64,000 nt of DNA, taken from the NCBI GenBank assembly GCA_024400195.1, contig JAKSNC010000001.1, forward strand, positions 54,863-118,862. Direction: 5' to 3'. Within the stretch, counting starts at the first letter, position 1, and each line of letters starts with the position of its first letter. The notes under the pieces were generated by a model. The model did not search any database, was not told the DNA's origin, and was given only the letters and a program-made list of their open reading frames with translations. A program made the translations under genes and the position numbers. The stretch comes from Bacteroidales bacterium (GTDB lineage: Bacteria; Bacteroidota; Bacteroidia; Bacteroidales; F082). Shown here in pieces: positions 24,972 through 37,904 of the stretch.

Positions 24972-25910
24972 ATGCGAAACACACTGATAATCACAATACT
25001 ATTATCTCTCATCTCTTGTAAGCCGATAAGAAAGACCGAACTTATAGGCGTGGCACAGGGAAGTTATTATTCGATAACGTATTTTTCAGATCTCAGCGAA
25101 GAAGAACAGGTGCTCATCAGCGAAGGAATCGACTCAATCTTCAACGCCGTGAACAAATCGGTTTCGCTCTGGGACGAGACATCCGTCATCTGTCGCGTTA
25201 ATGCCAACGACAGCACCGTTATCTTGGACGAAATCTTCATCGACAACTTCCGATGGGCGGAAAAGGCGTGGCAGCTATCCGGCGGAGCTTTCGACGCGAC
25301 TGTCGCGCCATTGGTTGAGACGTACGGATTCCTCAAAAAGGCAGAGATTGATATCACGCAGAAAACCATCGACAGCCTTTTGCAGTTCGTGGGGTTTGAA
25401 AAGATACGCATAGACGGAAATAAAATCATCAAGGACGATCCGCGCGTAAGGCTCGACTTCAACGCCGTCGCACAAGGTTACACAACCGATTTGATAAGCA
25501 ACTTCCTTATGAAGAAAGGCATAAAGAACCATTTGGTCGATGTCGGCGGCGAGATAATGGCACGCGGAACGAAACAAGGCGGAACGCCATGGATTGTAGG
25601 CATCGAAAAGCCGGCACCCGACAAAAACGCGGAGAGGACGATACAGGAGAGCATGCCTTTGACCGACCGCGCCGTTGTGACATCGGGGAACTATCGCAAA
25701 TATATAGAAGACGGCGGGCGGCGCCTTTCGCACAGCATAGACCCGCGCACAGGGCTCCCCGCAACGCACGACCTGCTTAGTGCCACCGTCATCGCGCCGA
25801 CCGCCACCCAAGCCGACTGCCTCGCCACCATCTGTATGATAGTCGGAAGAAAAAAAGCCGCCGAAATATTAGACACTATTCCCGACGTGGAATATATTTT
25901 CCTGCCTTGA
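24972..25910 (+). CDS. apbE: FAD:protein FMN transferase (ApbE), lipoprotein
   Basis: A 312-residue ApbE family protein, which uses FAD to attach FMN covalently to Thr/Ser of exported redox proteins. A lipobox Cys lies near residue 16 (LISLISC). Family motifs are LDFNAVAQGYTTD, VDVGGEIMARG, VTSGNYRKY and the Mg-binding SHSIDPRTGLPA. The gene starts 2 bp after the unknown exported protein. I saw no typical flavinylation motif (DxxSGAT-like) in the neighbours, so targets probably lie elsewhere, for example Rnf or Nqr subunits. Confidence 0.93.
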   Translation: MRNTLIITILLSLISCKPIRKTELIGVAQGSYYSITYFSDLSEEEQVLISEGIDSIFNAVNKSVSLWDETSVICRVNANDSTVILDEIFIDNFRWAEKAWQLSGGAFDATVAPLVETYGFLKKAEIDITQKTIDSLLQFVGFEKIRIDGNKIIKDDPRVRLDFNAVAQGYTTDLISNFLMKKGIKNHLVDVGGEIMARGTKQGGTPWIVGIEKPAPDKNAERTIQESMPLTDRAVVTSGNYRKYIEDGGRRLSHSIDPRTGLPATHDLLSATVIAPTATQADCLATICMIVGRKKAAEILDTIPDVEYIFLP

Positions 25911-25958
25911 AAAACTGCATTTGATTCATGTAAATTCTATAAATCACATAATTTTTAA

Positions 25959-29132
<3,174 letters not shown>

Positions 29133-29216
29133 TGAATGAAAAACGTTACCTCATCTCGCCTGCAAATTGTTATCAAAATTACTGATAGCACTATGTCGAA
29201 ACAAACGATTTTTTTA

Positions 29217-29224
29217 TATCTTTG
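29217..29224 (+). promoter_or_regulatory. -7 promoter element TATCTTTG for the second outer-membrane receptor
   Basis: TATCTTTG, 31 bp before the ATG at 29255. Confidence 0.65.
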
Positions 29225-29254
29225 CGTTCAATATTGAACGAGCATTTTTATTTT

Positions 29255-31762
29255 ATGAGGAAACTATTTCACTCTGTGATATTAGTGTTTATTATAGCAC
29301 TGAGTCACAATTCTTTTTGTCAGAACGCGGCAAAAAGCAACATCAGCGGGCGCATAATAGACGGCGATAACGGCGCACCTCTCGAATATGCCACCGTGAG
29401 CATGTATAAAGTCGCCGACTCAACCCTGCTTACAGGCGTTATCACCGACGCGCAAGGCAACTTCAACATCGAAGTATCCAACGGGAAATACTACCTCGTG
29501 ATGCAGTTCATGGGCTATACGACCGTCACCAAAAGCAATGTCAATGTCAACGGAGCGTCTGTAAACACCGGAAAGACAATACTTTATCCCGACAGCGCAC
29601 TTTTAGACGAGGTAGAGATTGTAGCCGAGAAAAGTACCATGACGATGACACTCGACAAACGTGTCTTCAATGTTGGAAAAGACGTCAGTTCGACATCTGG
29701 GAACGCCATCGACGTGCTTGAAAACGTGCCGTCAGTGACCGTTGACGTAGAAGGCAACGTGAGCCTGCGCGGTGACGAAGGCGTGCAAATCCTGATAGAC
29801 GGCAAAGTGTCGGGGCTTGTCGGAGTGAGCACGCAGGACGCTCTGAGAAGCCTTCAGGCGGACATGATCGAGAAAATAGAAGTCGTAACAAATCCTTCAG
29901 TGAAATATGACGCCGAAGGAACTGCCGGCATCATCAACATCGTCCTGAAGAAGGACAAACGCTCCGGATTCAACGGCAGCGTAAATTTAAGGGGAGGCTT
30001 CCCCATCGACCGCGAAGAGAAGTTTTTCCGCAGCGACTTCCCGTTCCAGGCCGGTGCCGGCGTCGCACTCAATTACCGCCTCAAACGGTTCAACATCTTC
30101 GGAAACTATAACTACAACTATAGCGACAACATCGGACGCGAAAGTCAGGAGTCGGAGAGTTTCAGCCCGGAACATCCTTACGACGGCAACATCAGCAACC
30201 ACGACGACGCCATTTCATCATCGGAACAGAACACCGTCAGACAACGCAACAGAAAAGGACATACAGTCCGCGCCGGCTTCGACTACTACATCTCCGACGA
30301 CGACATCTTCTCCTTCGGAACGATGTACAGACAGGGCGGCAACCACAACACACCGATAGTGAATTACATTGACAAGGATTTCATCACCGGAGAAAACAAC
30401 TTCGCAAGAAGAGCCGAAGACTGGCATTCCGACATTCCGATGATTGAATTTACCGCCGACTTCGACAAATATTTCGGCTCAAAGGAAAACTACCTGAAAG
30501 CCTCGGCACGCTATTTCAACACAACAGAACACGAATGGTCAGACATCAACGACGACGAGTTTCTCACCGAATCGGACATGAAAGACAACATAAACCCAAT
30601 CTTTTCAAAACTTCAGACGACCGACAAGACGGAAAAGGAAAACAATTTCCAGGGAAAAGTCGATTTCTCATATCACTTAGGGACATCGGTTTTTGAGGCC
30701 GGCGGAAAATATACAGCGCGACTGATTAACGACAACACGCTCATCACCGAAGACGATGTTATTCTCGAAGACTATACGCACGACTTCGATTTTAACCAAC
30801 AGGTCGCATCAATCTACGGCATCTACGGAAAAGACTTCGGACGTTTTTCAATACAGGCCGGCTTGAGAGGCGAATATACATACGTCTTCAGCAAGTTGAA
30901 AAACAACAACGAAACGCACAAACAGAGTTTCGCCGACATCTTCCCGAGCGGCCACGTCAACTACAAACTCAACGAGACGAACCAACTGCAGGTGAGCTAC
31001 ACGCGACGCATACGCCGCCCCGGCTATTGGCAGATGGGACAATTCAGCTCATTCAACGACGACCGCAACCTCAGACTTGGAAACCCCGACTTAAAGCCGT
31101 CATACACAGATAGTTACGAGTTATCATATCTCTTCTTCGGGAAAAACGCCAACGCCAACCTGACGGGATATTACAGGCACAGCAGAGACGTTTCACGCTG
31201 GTTTACCGAGAAAATCGAAGAAGTCTTCATCACCACTCCGGAAAACTTCGGTCTGAGCGACGACTACGGCATTGAACTCACTGGTTCTTATACCATATTC
31301 AAATGGTGGAGCATCAACGGAAACGCCAACTTCTTCAAATCAGTTGTCACCGGAGACCACAACGACGAGCACATTGTGAGCGATTCTTACAGATTCCACG
31401 GGCGTGCCGCAATGAAATTCGACTTCAAGAAAATCATCAACATACAACTGACCGGACATTATCATAGTCCGCACGACGAGCCTTTGGCAAAACACAACGG
31501 CAACTACTCACTCGACGCCGCCTTATCGCGCGACGTACTCGGCGACAACGCGACCATCACGCTCAACGTGCGCGACGTGTTCGGCAGCCGCAAACACGGA
31601 TGGGACGGATGGGATGCCACATTCTGGAGACACAGCGACAGTTCGTGGGGCACAACGACGGTAAACCTCAACTTCAGCTACAGGTTCAACCAAAGCGACG
31701 CCAACAGACGCAAGATGAACAAGATGCGAAACGAAGATTTTGAAGAAGAAGGCGAAGAATAA
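29255..31762 (+). CDS. outer-membrane beta-barrel receptor (CarboxypepD-reg, plug, barrel)
   Basis: An 835-residue outer-membrane protein. The signal peptide (MRKLFHSVILVFIIALSHNSFCQ) is followed by a carboxypeptidase-regulatory-like domain (ISGRIIDGDNGAPLEYATVSMYK), a plug-like domain (SGNAIDVLENVPSVTVDVEGNVSLRG, then GTAGIINIVLKKD) and a barrel of the OMP_b-brl_3 type. It differs from the receptor at 19745, so it is not a recent paralogue. The tail is unusually acidic (DFEEEGEE). Substrate unknown; its closeness to the beta-galactosidase is suggestive only. Confidence 0.9.
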   Translation: MRKLFHSVILVFIIALSHNSFCQNAAKSNISGRIIDGDNGAPLEYATVSMYKVADSTLLTGVITDAQGNFNIEVSNGKYYLVMQFMGYTTVTKSNVNVNGASVNTGKTILYPDSALLDEVEIVAEKSTMTMTLDKRVFNVGKDVSSTSGNAIDVLENVPSVTVDVEGNVSLRGDEGVQILIDGKVSGLVGVSTQDALRSLQADMIEKIEVVTNPSVKYDAEGTAGIINIVLKKDKRSGFNGSVNLRGGFPIDREEKFFRSDFPFQAGAGVALNYRLKRFNIFGNYNYNYSDNIGRESQESESFSPEHPYDGNISNHDDAISSSEQNTVRQRNRKGHTVRAGFDYYISDDDIFSFGTMYRQGGNHNTPIVNYIDKDFITGENNFARRAEDWHSDIPMIEFTADFDKYFGSKENYLKASARYFNTTEHEWSDINDDEFLTESDMKDNINPIFSKLQTTDKTEKENNFQGKVDFSYHLGTSVFEAGGKYTARLINDNTLITEDDVILEDYTHDFDFNQQVASIYGIYGKDFGRFSIQAGLRGEYTYVFSKLKNNNETHKQSFADIFPSGHVNYKLNETNQLQVSYTRRIRRPGYWQMGQFSSFNDDRNLRLGNPDLKPSYTDSYELSYLFFGKNANANLTGYYRHSRDVSRWFTEKIEEVFITTPENFGLSDDYGIELTGSYTIFKWWSINGNANFFKSVVTGDHNDEHIVSDSYRFHGRAAMKFDFKKIINIQLTGHYHSPHDEPLAKHNGNYSLDAALSRDVLGDNATITLNVRDVFGSRKHGWDGWDATFWRHSDSSWGTTTVNLNFSYRFNQSDANRRKMNKMRNEDFEEEGEE

Positions 31763-31791
31763 TTCTTCTAAAAAAACAATAACCGACACTG

Positions 31792-32499
31792 ATGGGATTT
31801 GTAAGTGAAACGGTAGTGCCGAAGATCGAACCGGCATTGAGAGCCGAAGCCAACAGCATCGACTGGAGCATCTGGGTGATATTGTCGTGTATCGCGATTC
31901 TCATGCTGTGCCGGCATCTCGCACCGCGACGCTTTCAACACATTTTAACGCAACTATACGAACCTAACAGACGAGATTTGGTGCGCAGTGCCAACACATC
32001 TAACGAATTTTTCGGGATAGTCGTATTTTTCGTATATTTTACAGCCGTCGCACTCTCATACCAATACATTTTACTCGTTTTTTCAGACGCAGTGCAACCA
32101 AGCTTCGCCATTTTCTGCTACGCCGTCGCAATACTTGCGGCCATACACATTGTACAACACCTTATACTCAGGCTCTGGGCTTTCGTCTTCAACACACTGC
32201 CCATCGTTAAGGCCCAGATGCAGCTGCACACATCGTCAGCACTCACTTTCTCAATAGCAGCATCGGCTTTATGCCTCATTGCATACTTCTCCGCAAACAA
32301 AATTATATGCTTCATCATTATATCGATTTGGGTCATCAACTTCGTCGCAAGAATGACAAAAACATTCATCGAAATTTGTTTTTCATCGAGGTTAAATTTA
32401 TTTAACATTTTTTTGTACCTTTGCACCCTTGAAATTGCACCGTTCGCAATCATCGCCACAATGGCATTCAGATTCGTTCAAAACGGCTGTATTTGTTGA
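31792..32499 (+). CDS. DUF4271 membrane protein
   Basis: A 235-residue polytopic membrane protein with about six hydrophobic helices. Position immediately upstream of hemD and then rnpA-yidD matches the Bacteroidota DUF4271 gene, and the pattern RHLAPRRF near the N-terminus followed by the LYEPNRRDLVRSANTSNEF loop fits that family. Its function is unknown. The spacer to hemD is 59 bp. Confidence 0.8.
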   Translation: MGFVSETVVPKIEPALRAEANSIDWSIWVILSCIAILMLCRHLAPRRFQHILTQLYEPNRRDLVRSANTSNEFFGIVVFFVYFTAVALSYQYILLVFSDAVQPSFAIFCYAVAILAAIHIVQHLILRLWAFVFNTLPIVKAQMQLHTSSALTFSIAASALCLIAYFSANKIICFIIISIWVINFVARMTKTFIEICFSSRLNLFNIFLYLCTLEIAPFAIIATMAFRFVQNGCIC

Positions 32500-32558
32500 T
32501 GTTAACGGCTTTTTCAAAACAAAAATCTAAGTGACAAGGACAAGCAAAAAAACGTCTG

Positions 32559-33347
32559 ATGAAGGTAAAGAAAATCCTAGTTTCGCAGCCAAAACCCACC
32601 GACATAACTAAGACCGGCTATGAGAATATCATAACGAAATTCAAGGTTTCCATTGAATTCGAGAAATTTATCAAGGTAGAAGATGTTGACTCGGCAGAGT
32701 TAAGACAGGAAAAGATTCATCTTGCCGACTATACGGCGATAATTCTGACGAGCCGCACCGCCATCGATCATTTCTTCCGCATCGCGAAAGAGATGAGATA
32801 CACTGTTCCCGAAGACCTGAAATATTTCTGTGTCACGGAGAACACGGCCCTATATCTGCAACACTACATCCAATACCGCAAACGCAAGATATTCTTCAGC
32901 AAGCAGAATTTCACCGAGTTGCTCGAACTTATCAAGAAACACAAGGAAGAGAAGTTTTTCATGCCGTGCTCCAACATCGTCACGGAAGACTACAACGCGA
33001 TGTTGACAGATGCTAAAATCGAATGCCGCCGGTTCGTCCTCTTCCGCACCGTCCCGAGCGACCTATCGCACATCGACATAAAGAATTACGACATGCTCGT
33101 GTTCTTCAGCCCTGCCGGAATAGAGTCGTTGAAAAAGAACTTCCCCGATTTCACGCAGGGAGACAATGTCGCCATCGGAGGCAGCGGAATATCGACATGC
33201 AATGCCATCACCGAAGCAGGCTTCACACTCAACTTCGGAGCGCCGACAGCAACAGCACCGTCGATAACGACAGCCATCGAACAGTTTTTGAACGAAGAGA
33301 ACAAGAAAGAGAGAAAAACCAGAGCTAAAGCCAAGAGCAATGAGTGA
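32559..33347 (+). CDS. hemD: uroporphyrinogen-III synthase-like protein
   Basis: A 262-residue protein with the two-lobed HemD fold pattern: IILTSRTAIDHFFRIA in the first lobe and MLVFFSPAGIESLKKNFPDF in the second, the latter being the usual SP/S-G motif. It would cyclise hydroxymethylbilane to uroporphyrinogen III. The Lys/Arg-rich tail (NKKERKTRAKAKSNE) is not part of the fold. It overlaps rnpA by 8 bp. No other heme genes are nearby, which is usual for this Bacteroidota arrangement. Confidence 0.82.
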   Translation: MKVKKILVSQPKPTDITKTGYENIITKFKVSIEFEKFIKVEDVDSAELRQEKIHLADYTAIILTSRTAIDHFFRIAKEMRYTVPEDLKYFCVTENTALYLQHYIQYRKRKIFFSKQNFTELLELIKKHKEEKFFMPCSNIVTEDYNAMLTDAKIECRRFVLFRTVPSDLSHIDIKNYDMLVFFSPAGIESLKKNFPDFTQGDNVAIGGSGISTCNAITEAGFTLNFGAPTATAPSITTAIEQFLNEENKKERKTRAKAKSNE

Positions 33348-33753
33348 GAGACTGCCAAAAGAACAGCGACTTCACTCAAAAAAGGCAATCGACAACCTGT
33401 TTGATAATGGAAAAGGCTTCTTCATCTACCCTTTCCGCGTGATTCCGCTGAAATCGCCGTCAGAAGGTGAACAGCCAATGACGAGGATGCTGATTTCCGT
33501 CTCGAAAAAGCGTTTTCACCGCGCCGTCAAACGAAACAGAGTCAAGCGTTTGGTTAGAGAAGCATGGCGCAAAAACAAATCCCTGCTTGATGCGCTCTGT
33601 ATCGAAAAAAGTTGTATCTTTGACGTTGCACTCATTTATTCTGCCACAGTCATTCTGCCCTATTCAAATATCGAGAAAACCATCAAACGCGTCTTCGAAA
33701 TCCTTGAAAAAGACTATTTCAAAAATGAAGAGAATCCTACTTCTGCCACGTAA
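33340..33753 (+). CDS. rnpA: ribonuclease P protein component
   Basis: A 137-residue protein subunit of RNase P, which trims the 5' ends of tRNAs. The RNR signature lies in KKRFHRAVKRNRVKRLVREAWR, and the N-terminal LPKEQRLHSKKAIDNLF is typical. It overlaps hemD upstream and yidD downstream. Confidence 0.95.
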   Translation: MSERLPKEQRLHSKKAIDNLFDNGKGFFIYPFRVIPLKSPSEGEQPMTRMLISVSKKRFHRAVKRNRVKRLVREAWRKNKSLLDALCIEKSCIFDVALIYSATVILPYSNIEKTIKRVFEILEKDYFKNEENPTSAT

Positions 33754-33955
33754 AACGCTCATCTTTCTGATTCGCATCTACCAGATAACATTATCGTCCG
33801 TTTTGGGCAACAACTGCCGATACACGCCTACGTGTTCGTCGTACGGAATCCAGGCCGTCTATAAATACGGATTCTTCAAGGGCGGGCTGCTCACCGTGAG
33901 GAGAATACTTTCGTGCAATCCATGGGGAGGAAGCGGCTATGACCCCGTACCATGA
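33725..33955 (+). CDS. yidD: membrane protein insertion efficiency factor YidD
   Basis: A 76-residue YidD. The CRYTPTCSSYGIQAVYKYG core and the SCNPWGGSGYDPVP tail define the family. The ATG at 33725 is chosen because the homology begins there; it overlaps the end of rnpA by 29 bp, which is the usual arrangement. The frame is open further upstream inside rnpA but is non-homologous. Confidence 0.95.
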   Translation: MKRILLLPRKTLIFLIRIYQITLSSVLGNNCRYTPTCSSYGIQAVYKYGFFKGGLLTVRRILSCNPWGGSGYDPVP

Positions 33956-33986
33956 TTTTTCAGACAACAACCAATATCAAAAAACT

Positions 33987-35624
33987 ATGAAAAAGACATT
34001 TTTGGCATTTTTACTGATGGCGGCGACGATGACATTCGCCCAACAGGATAATTTCGAAATATCAAAAAGCCTGAGCATCTACAACAACGTGTTCCGCGAA
34101 TTGAACATGAACTATGTTGATGAGATTGACGCCTCGGAACTCAACACTGTCGCCATCGACGCGATGCTCGACCAGCTCGACCCATACACCGTCTTCATCA
34201 AAGAATCTGAAATTGAAGACTACAGGATGATGACGACCGGTGAATACGGCGGCATCGGGGCGATAATCAGACTCGAGGGCGATTACGTACACATTTCCGA
34301 ACCATACGAAGGCTTTCCAGCACACAAGGCCGGTCTCATCGCCGGCGACAAAATACTCAGTATCAACGGCATCGACACAAAAGGCAAAAACACGCAGGAA
34401 GTCAGCGAACTGCTGAAAGGACAGGCCGGAACAACACTCGAAATAGTCGTCAGCCGCTATGGTGAGAAGAATCCTATCACGAAAACGCTCACAAGAGAAA
34501 AAGTTAAGATTGACAACATTCCGTATTACGGCGTTTTTGATAACAACATCGGCTATATCGCACTCGGGCAATTCACCAAGAACGCCGCGACAGAACTAAA
34601 GACGGCGTTTCTCGAGATGAAGCAGCAGACCGACTTGAAAGGCCTCATCATCGACTTGCGCGGCAACGGCGGCGGACTGCTCAAAGAAGCCGTCGATATT
34701 GTCAACATCTTCGTTCCGAAAGACAAACTCGTCGTCTATACGAAAGGTAAAAACGTACAGCAGAACAGCCAGCACCGCACCGAGTTTGAACCCATCGATA
34801 CCGAGATACCGCTCGTGATTCTCGTCAACGGAGGAAGCGCGTCAGCAAGCGAAATCGTTGCCGGCTCCATTCAGGACTTCGACAGAGGTGTCATCCTCGG
34901 ACAAAGGACCTTCGGGAAAGGCCTCGTCCAAAACATTCTACAGATGAACTACAACACGCAGATAAAAGTCACAGTAGCAAAATACTATATCCCAAGCAAC
35001 AGGTGCATTCAGGAAATCGACTACTCAAAAAACAAGAAAAAAACGACCGACAGCATCGCATCTGACACACTCGGACAACGTTTCACCACAGCCAACGGAC
35101 GCGTCGTCTATGAAGGTCACGGCATCAAACCAGATGTCGAAATAAAAATCGACCAAATGTCGATACTGACAATTATGCTCTATAACAAGGACATGTTCGC
35201 CAAATTCGCCGACAAATTCTTCTATGAACACAAAAAGATAGCTTCTGCTGACAAGTTCGCCATCGACGACAAACTCTATCAGGAATTCATCGACTTCGTC
35301 AAAGAACAAGGCTTCACATACACAAACGAAAGCGAGCGAATCCTCAACGAACTCAAGAAGACTGTGAATCGCGAAGGCAACGAGACAATGCTTTCCGACG
35401 AGATAGATCTGATGGAAAAAGAACTCGCCAAAGCCAAAGCCGACGACTTCAACAAAAGCCGCAAGGACATTGTCGAGATGCTCAGAATGGAAATCGTTTC
35501 GAGATATTACTTCCAGAAAGGTAAGATTGTGACGTCGTTCACAGATGACGAGGAACTGCACGAAGCCTTCAACATCATTCTCGACACTGAAAGATACAAC
35601 GAGATTTTAGGCAGGAACAAGTAA
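33987..35624 (+). CDS. S41 family carboxy-terminal processing protease
   Basis: A 545-residue exported serine protease (signal peptide MKKTFLAFLLMAATMTFA). It has a PDZ domain (EPYEGFPAHKAGLIAGDKILSINGID) and the S41 catalytic core with GLIIDLRGNGGGLL, the nucleophile in NGGSASASEIVAG and the general-base Lys in RTFGKGLVQ. A helical region of about 110 residues follows. CTPs trim or degrade periplasmic proteins. It lies 31 bp after yidD, the conserved Bacteroidota order, and 18 bp before the O-antigen ligase-like gene. Confidence 0.92.
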   Translation: MKKTFLAFLLMAATMTFAQQDNFEISKSLSIYNNVFRELNMNYVDEIDASELNTVAIDAMLDQLDPYTVFIKESEIEDYRMMTTGEYGGIGAIIRLEGDYVHISEPYEGFPAHKAGLIAGDKILSINGIDTKGKNTQEVSELLKGQAGTTLEIVVSRYGEKNPITKTLTREKVKIDNIPYYGVFDNNIGYIALGQFTKNAATELKTAFLEMKQQTDLKGLIIDLRGNGGGLLKEAVDIVNIFVPKDKLVVYTKGKNVQQNSQHRTEFEPIDTEIPLVILVNGGSASASEIVAGSIQDFDRGVILGQRTFGKGLVQNILQMNYNTQIKVTVAKYYIPSNRCIQEIDYSKNKKKTTDSIASDTLGQRFTTANGRVVYEGHGIKPDVEIKIDQMSILTIMLYNKDMFAKFADKFFYEHKKIASADKFAIDDKLYQEFIDFVKEQGFTYTNESERILNELKKTVNREGNETMLSDEIDLMEKELAKAKADDFNKSRKDIVEMLRMEIVSRYYFQKGKIVTSFTDDEELHEAFNIILDTERYNEILGRNK

Positions 35625-35642
35625 CTCACAACCACATCGAAA

Positions 35643-37199
35643 ATGAGGAAACTGTTTATCTTCGGACTCATACTCACTGCTGTCGGCCTGCCGTGGTCAA
35701 CATTCCTTATGAGTCAGGGCTGTTTCTTCATTCTCTACGCATGGCTGCTCACGCCCGTCGAAGGAGATTTTTCTTTCCGCAAGGTCGGTTCCAACATCAG
35801 CCACCGTCTCCGCCTATTCCTTCACGATAAAAACGCCCTGATACTTGCCTCGCTTTTCCTACTACATCTAATCGGCTGCCTTTGGACAAGCAATTTCGAC
35901 TACGCCAGCCGCGACCTCCGCGTCAAACTGCCGCTGCTGCTCCTCCCAGTCTTCATCTCGTCCATGCCGCAGATAAACTCTAAGGAGAAAGACATCATAT
36001 TGTTCAGTTATATCGCCGCCGTAACGATTTGCAGCATTGAAGCCTTCTTTGAGATAACTAACGACAACACTAATATCGACGCGCGGCTCTCAGCGAAAAT
36101 AGGACACGTGCGATTCTGCCTCAATATAGTGATGGCCGTATTCGTTTCCGCCTACTATATCTTCTTCAGAAAAAACAAAATATGGCATAAAATACTGTTT
36201 CTCACCATCATCCTTTGGCTGATATTACAACTCGTCATACAGGAATCAATGACAGGCTTCCTGATTATGGTTGTCGCTATCCCATTATTATGCATCTTTT
36301 ACGCCATAAAACATTTTCATCGCATAATAAGTACCGCATTGATTGTCAGCATTATATCTATAATAGGATTTTTTACTTGGTATCTTTATGATTCCATACG
36401 CGATTATTACGACATCGATTTCGACATTGAGAAAGCAGACAAATTCACGGCGCAAGGCAATGCCTATTCGTTTGATTTCGCGACATTCACTGTCGAAGAC
36501 GGACGACAACCGGGCGTTTATTTGTGCGACGAAGAGCTTTTACAAGAGTGGGAAAAACGCACTGGAAGAAAAATAGCAAAGAGAAGTCCTGAATATCATA
36601 CACTTGTGCGCTATCTCACATCCAAAGACTTGCGCAGCGATGCTGAAGGCGTATGCAGTTTATCGAATAACGATATAGAGAACATCAAGAACGGCATAGC
36701 CAACGTGAGATATGCTGAAAATCCTGGCGTAAGGACTCGTATTTCGAAGATTCTCATGGGATGGGAAAGTTTTAAAAAAGGAAATCCTAACGGAAGTTCA
36801 GAGTTTCAACGTGTGGAATACATCAAGGCTTCTCTAAAAATCTTCCGTCAGAACTTCTTTTTCGGTGTCGGTACGGGCGATGTCAGAGACGCATTTAGCG
36901 AATATTACGACTCTGTAAAGTCACCACTGAAGCCAGAATACAGGAATATATCTCATAATCAATATCTCTTGTTTGCCGTCACATTCGGAACCATAGGATT
37001 AGTGTGGTTTTTATTCGTCATGCTATTTCCGTTAGCCATGCGGCGCAACTGGAATTTCCTGTATCTTTCGTTTTCCTTGTGCATGCTGCTCTCCATGTTG
37101 GTCGATGACATAATCGACGTTCAGGCCGGTGTCACGATGTACGCCTTTTTCAATATGATTCTTCTGCATAGGGAAGCACAAAAAAAGACGAACGAATGA
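35643..37199 (+). CDS. O-antigen ligase/polymerase-like membrane protein
   Basis: A 518-residue protein with about ten membrane helices and one long soluble loop at roughly residues 250-395, before the FRQNFFFGVGTGDVRDAF and SHNQYLLFAVTFGTIGL segments. That layout and the HNQYL pattern are typical of the Wzy_C (O-antigen ligase/polymerase) superfamily. It could join or polymerise a surface glycan; T9SS cargo anchoring also needs such glycans, but no link is shown. It starts 18 bp after the protease gene and is followed by a strong bidirectional terminator. Confidence 0.8.
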   Translation: MRKLFIFGLILTAVGLPWSTFLMSQGCFFILYAWLLTPVEGDFSFRKVGSNISHRLRLFLHDKNALILASLFLLHLIGCLWTSNFDYASRDLRVKLPLLLLPVFISSMPQINSKEKDIILFSYIAAVTICSIEAFFEITNDNTNIDARLSAKIGHVRFCLNIVMAVFVSAYYIFFRKNKIWHKILFLTIILWLILQLVIQESMTGFLIMVVAIPLLCIFYAIKHFHRIISTALIVSIISIIGFFTWYLYDSIRDYYDIDFDIEKADKFTAQGNAYSFDFATFTVEDGRQPGVYLCDEELLQEWEKRTGRKIAKRSPEYHTLVRYLTSKDLRSDAEGVCSLSNNDIENIKNGIANVRYAENPGVRTRISKILMGWESFKKGNPNGSSEFQRVEYIKASLKIFRQNFFFGVGTGDVRDAFSEYYDSVKSPLKPEYRNISHNQYLLFAVTFGTIGLVWFLFVMLFPLAMRRNWNFLYLSFSLCMLLSMLVDDIIDVQAGVTMYAFFNMILLHREAQKKTNE

Positions 37200-37218
37200 T
37201 CCGTCTTTTAAAATTTAT

Positions 37219-37262
37219 AGACGCAAAAAGAGACGCGGGATGCCGCGTCTCTTTTTGCGTCT
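37219..37262. terminator. bidirectional hairpin terminator, 20-bp perfect stem
   Basis: Arms 37219-37238 and 37243-37262 pair without mismatch around GATG. It lies between convergent genes (the O-antigen ligase-like gene and ntpK). The inner arm sequence AGAGACGCG equals the core of the palindromes inside the TPR gene at 60072 and 60334. Confidence 0.85.
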
Positions 37263-37278
37263 TAACTTGCTAAATCAC

Positions 37279-37902
<624 letters not shown>

Positions 37903-37904
<2 letters not shown>

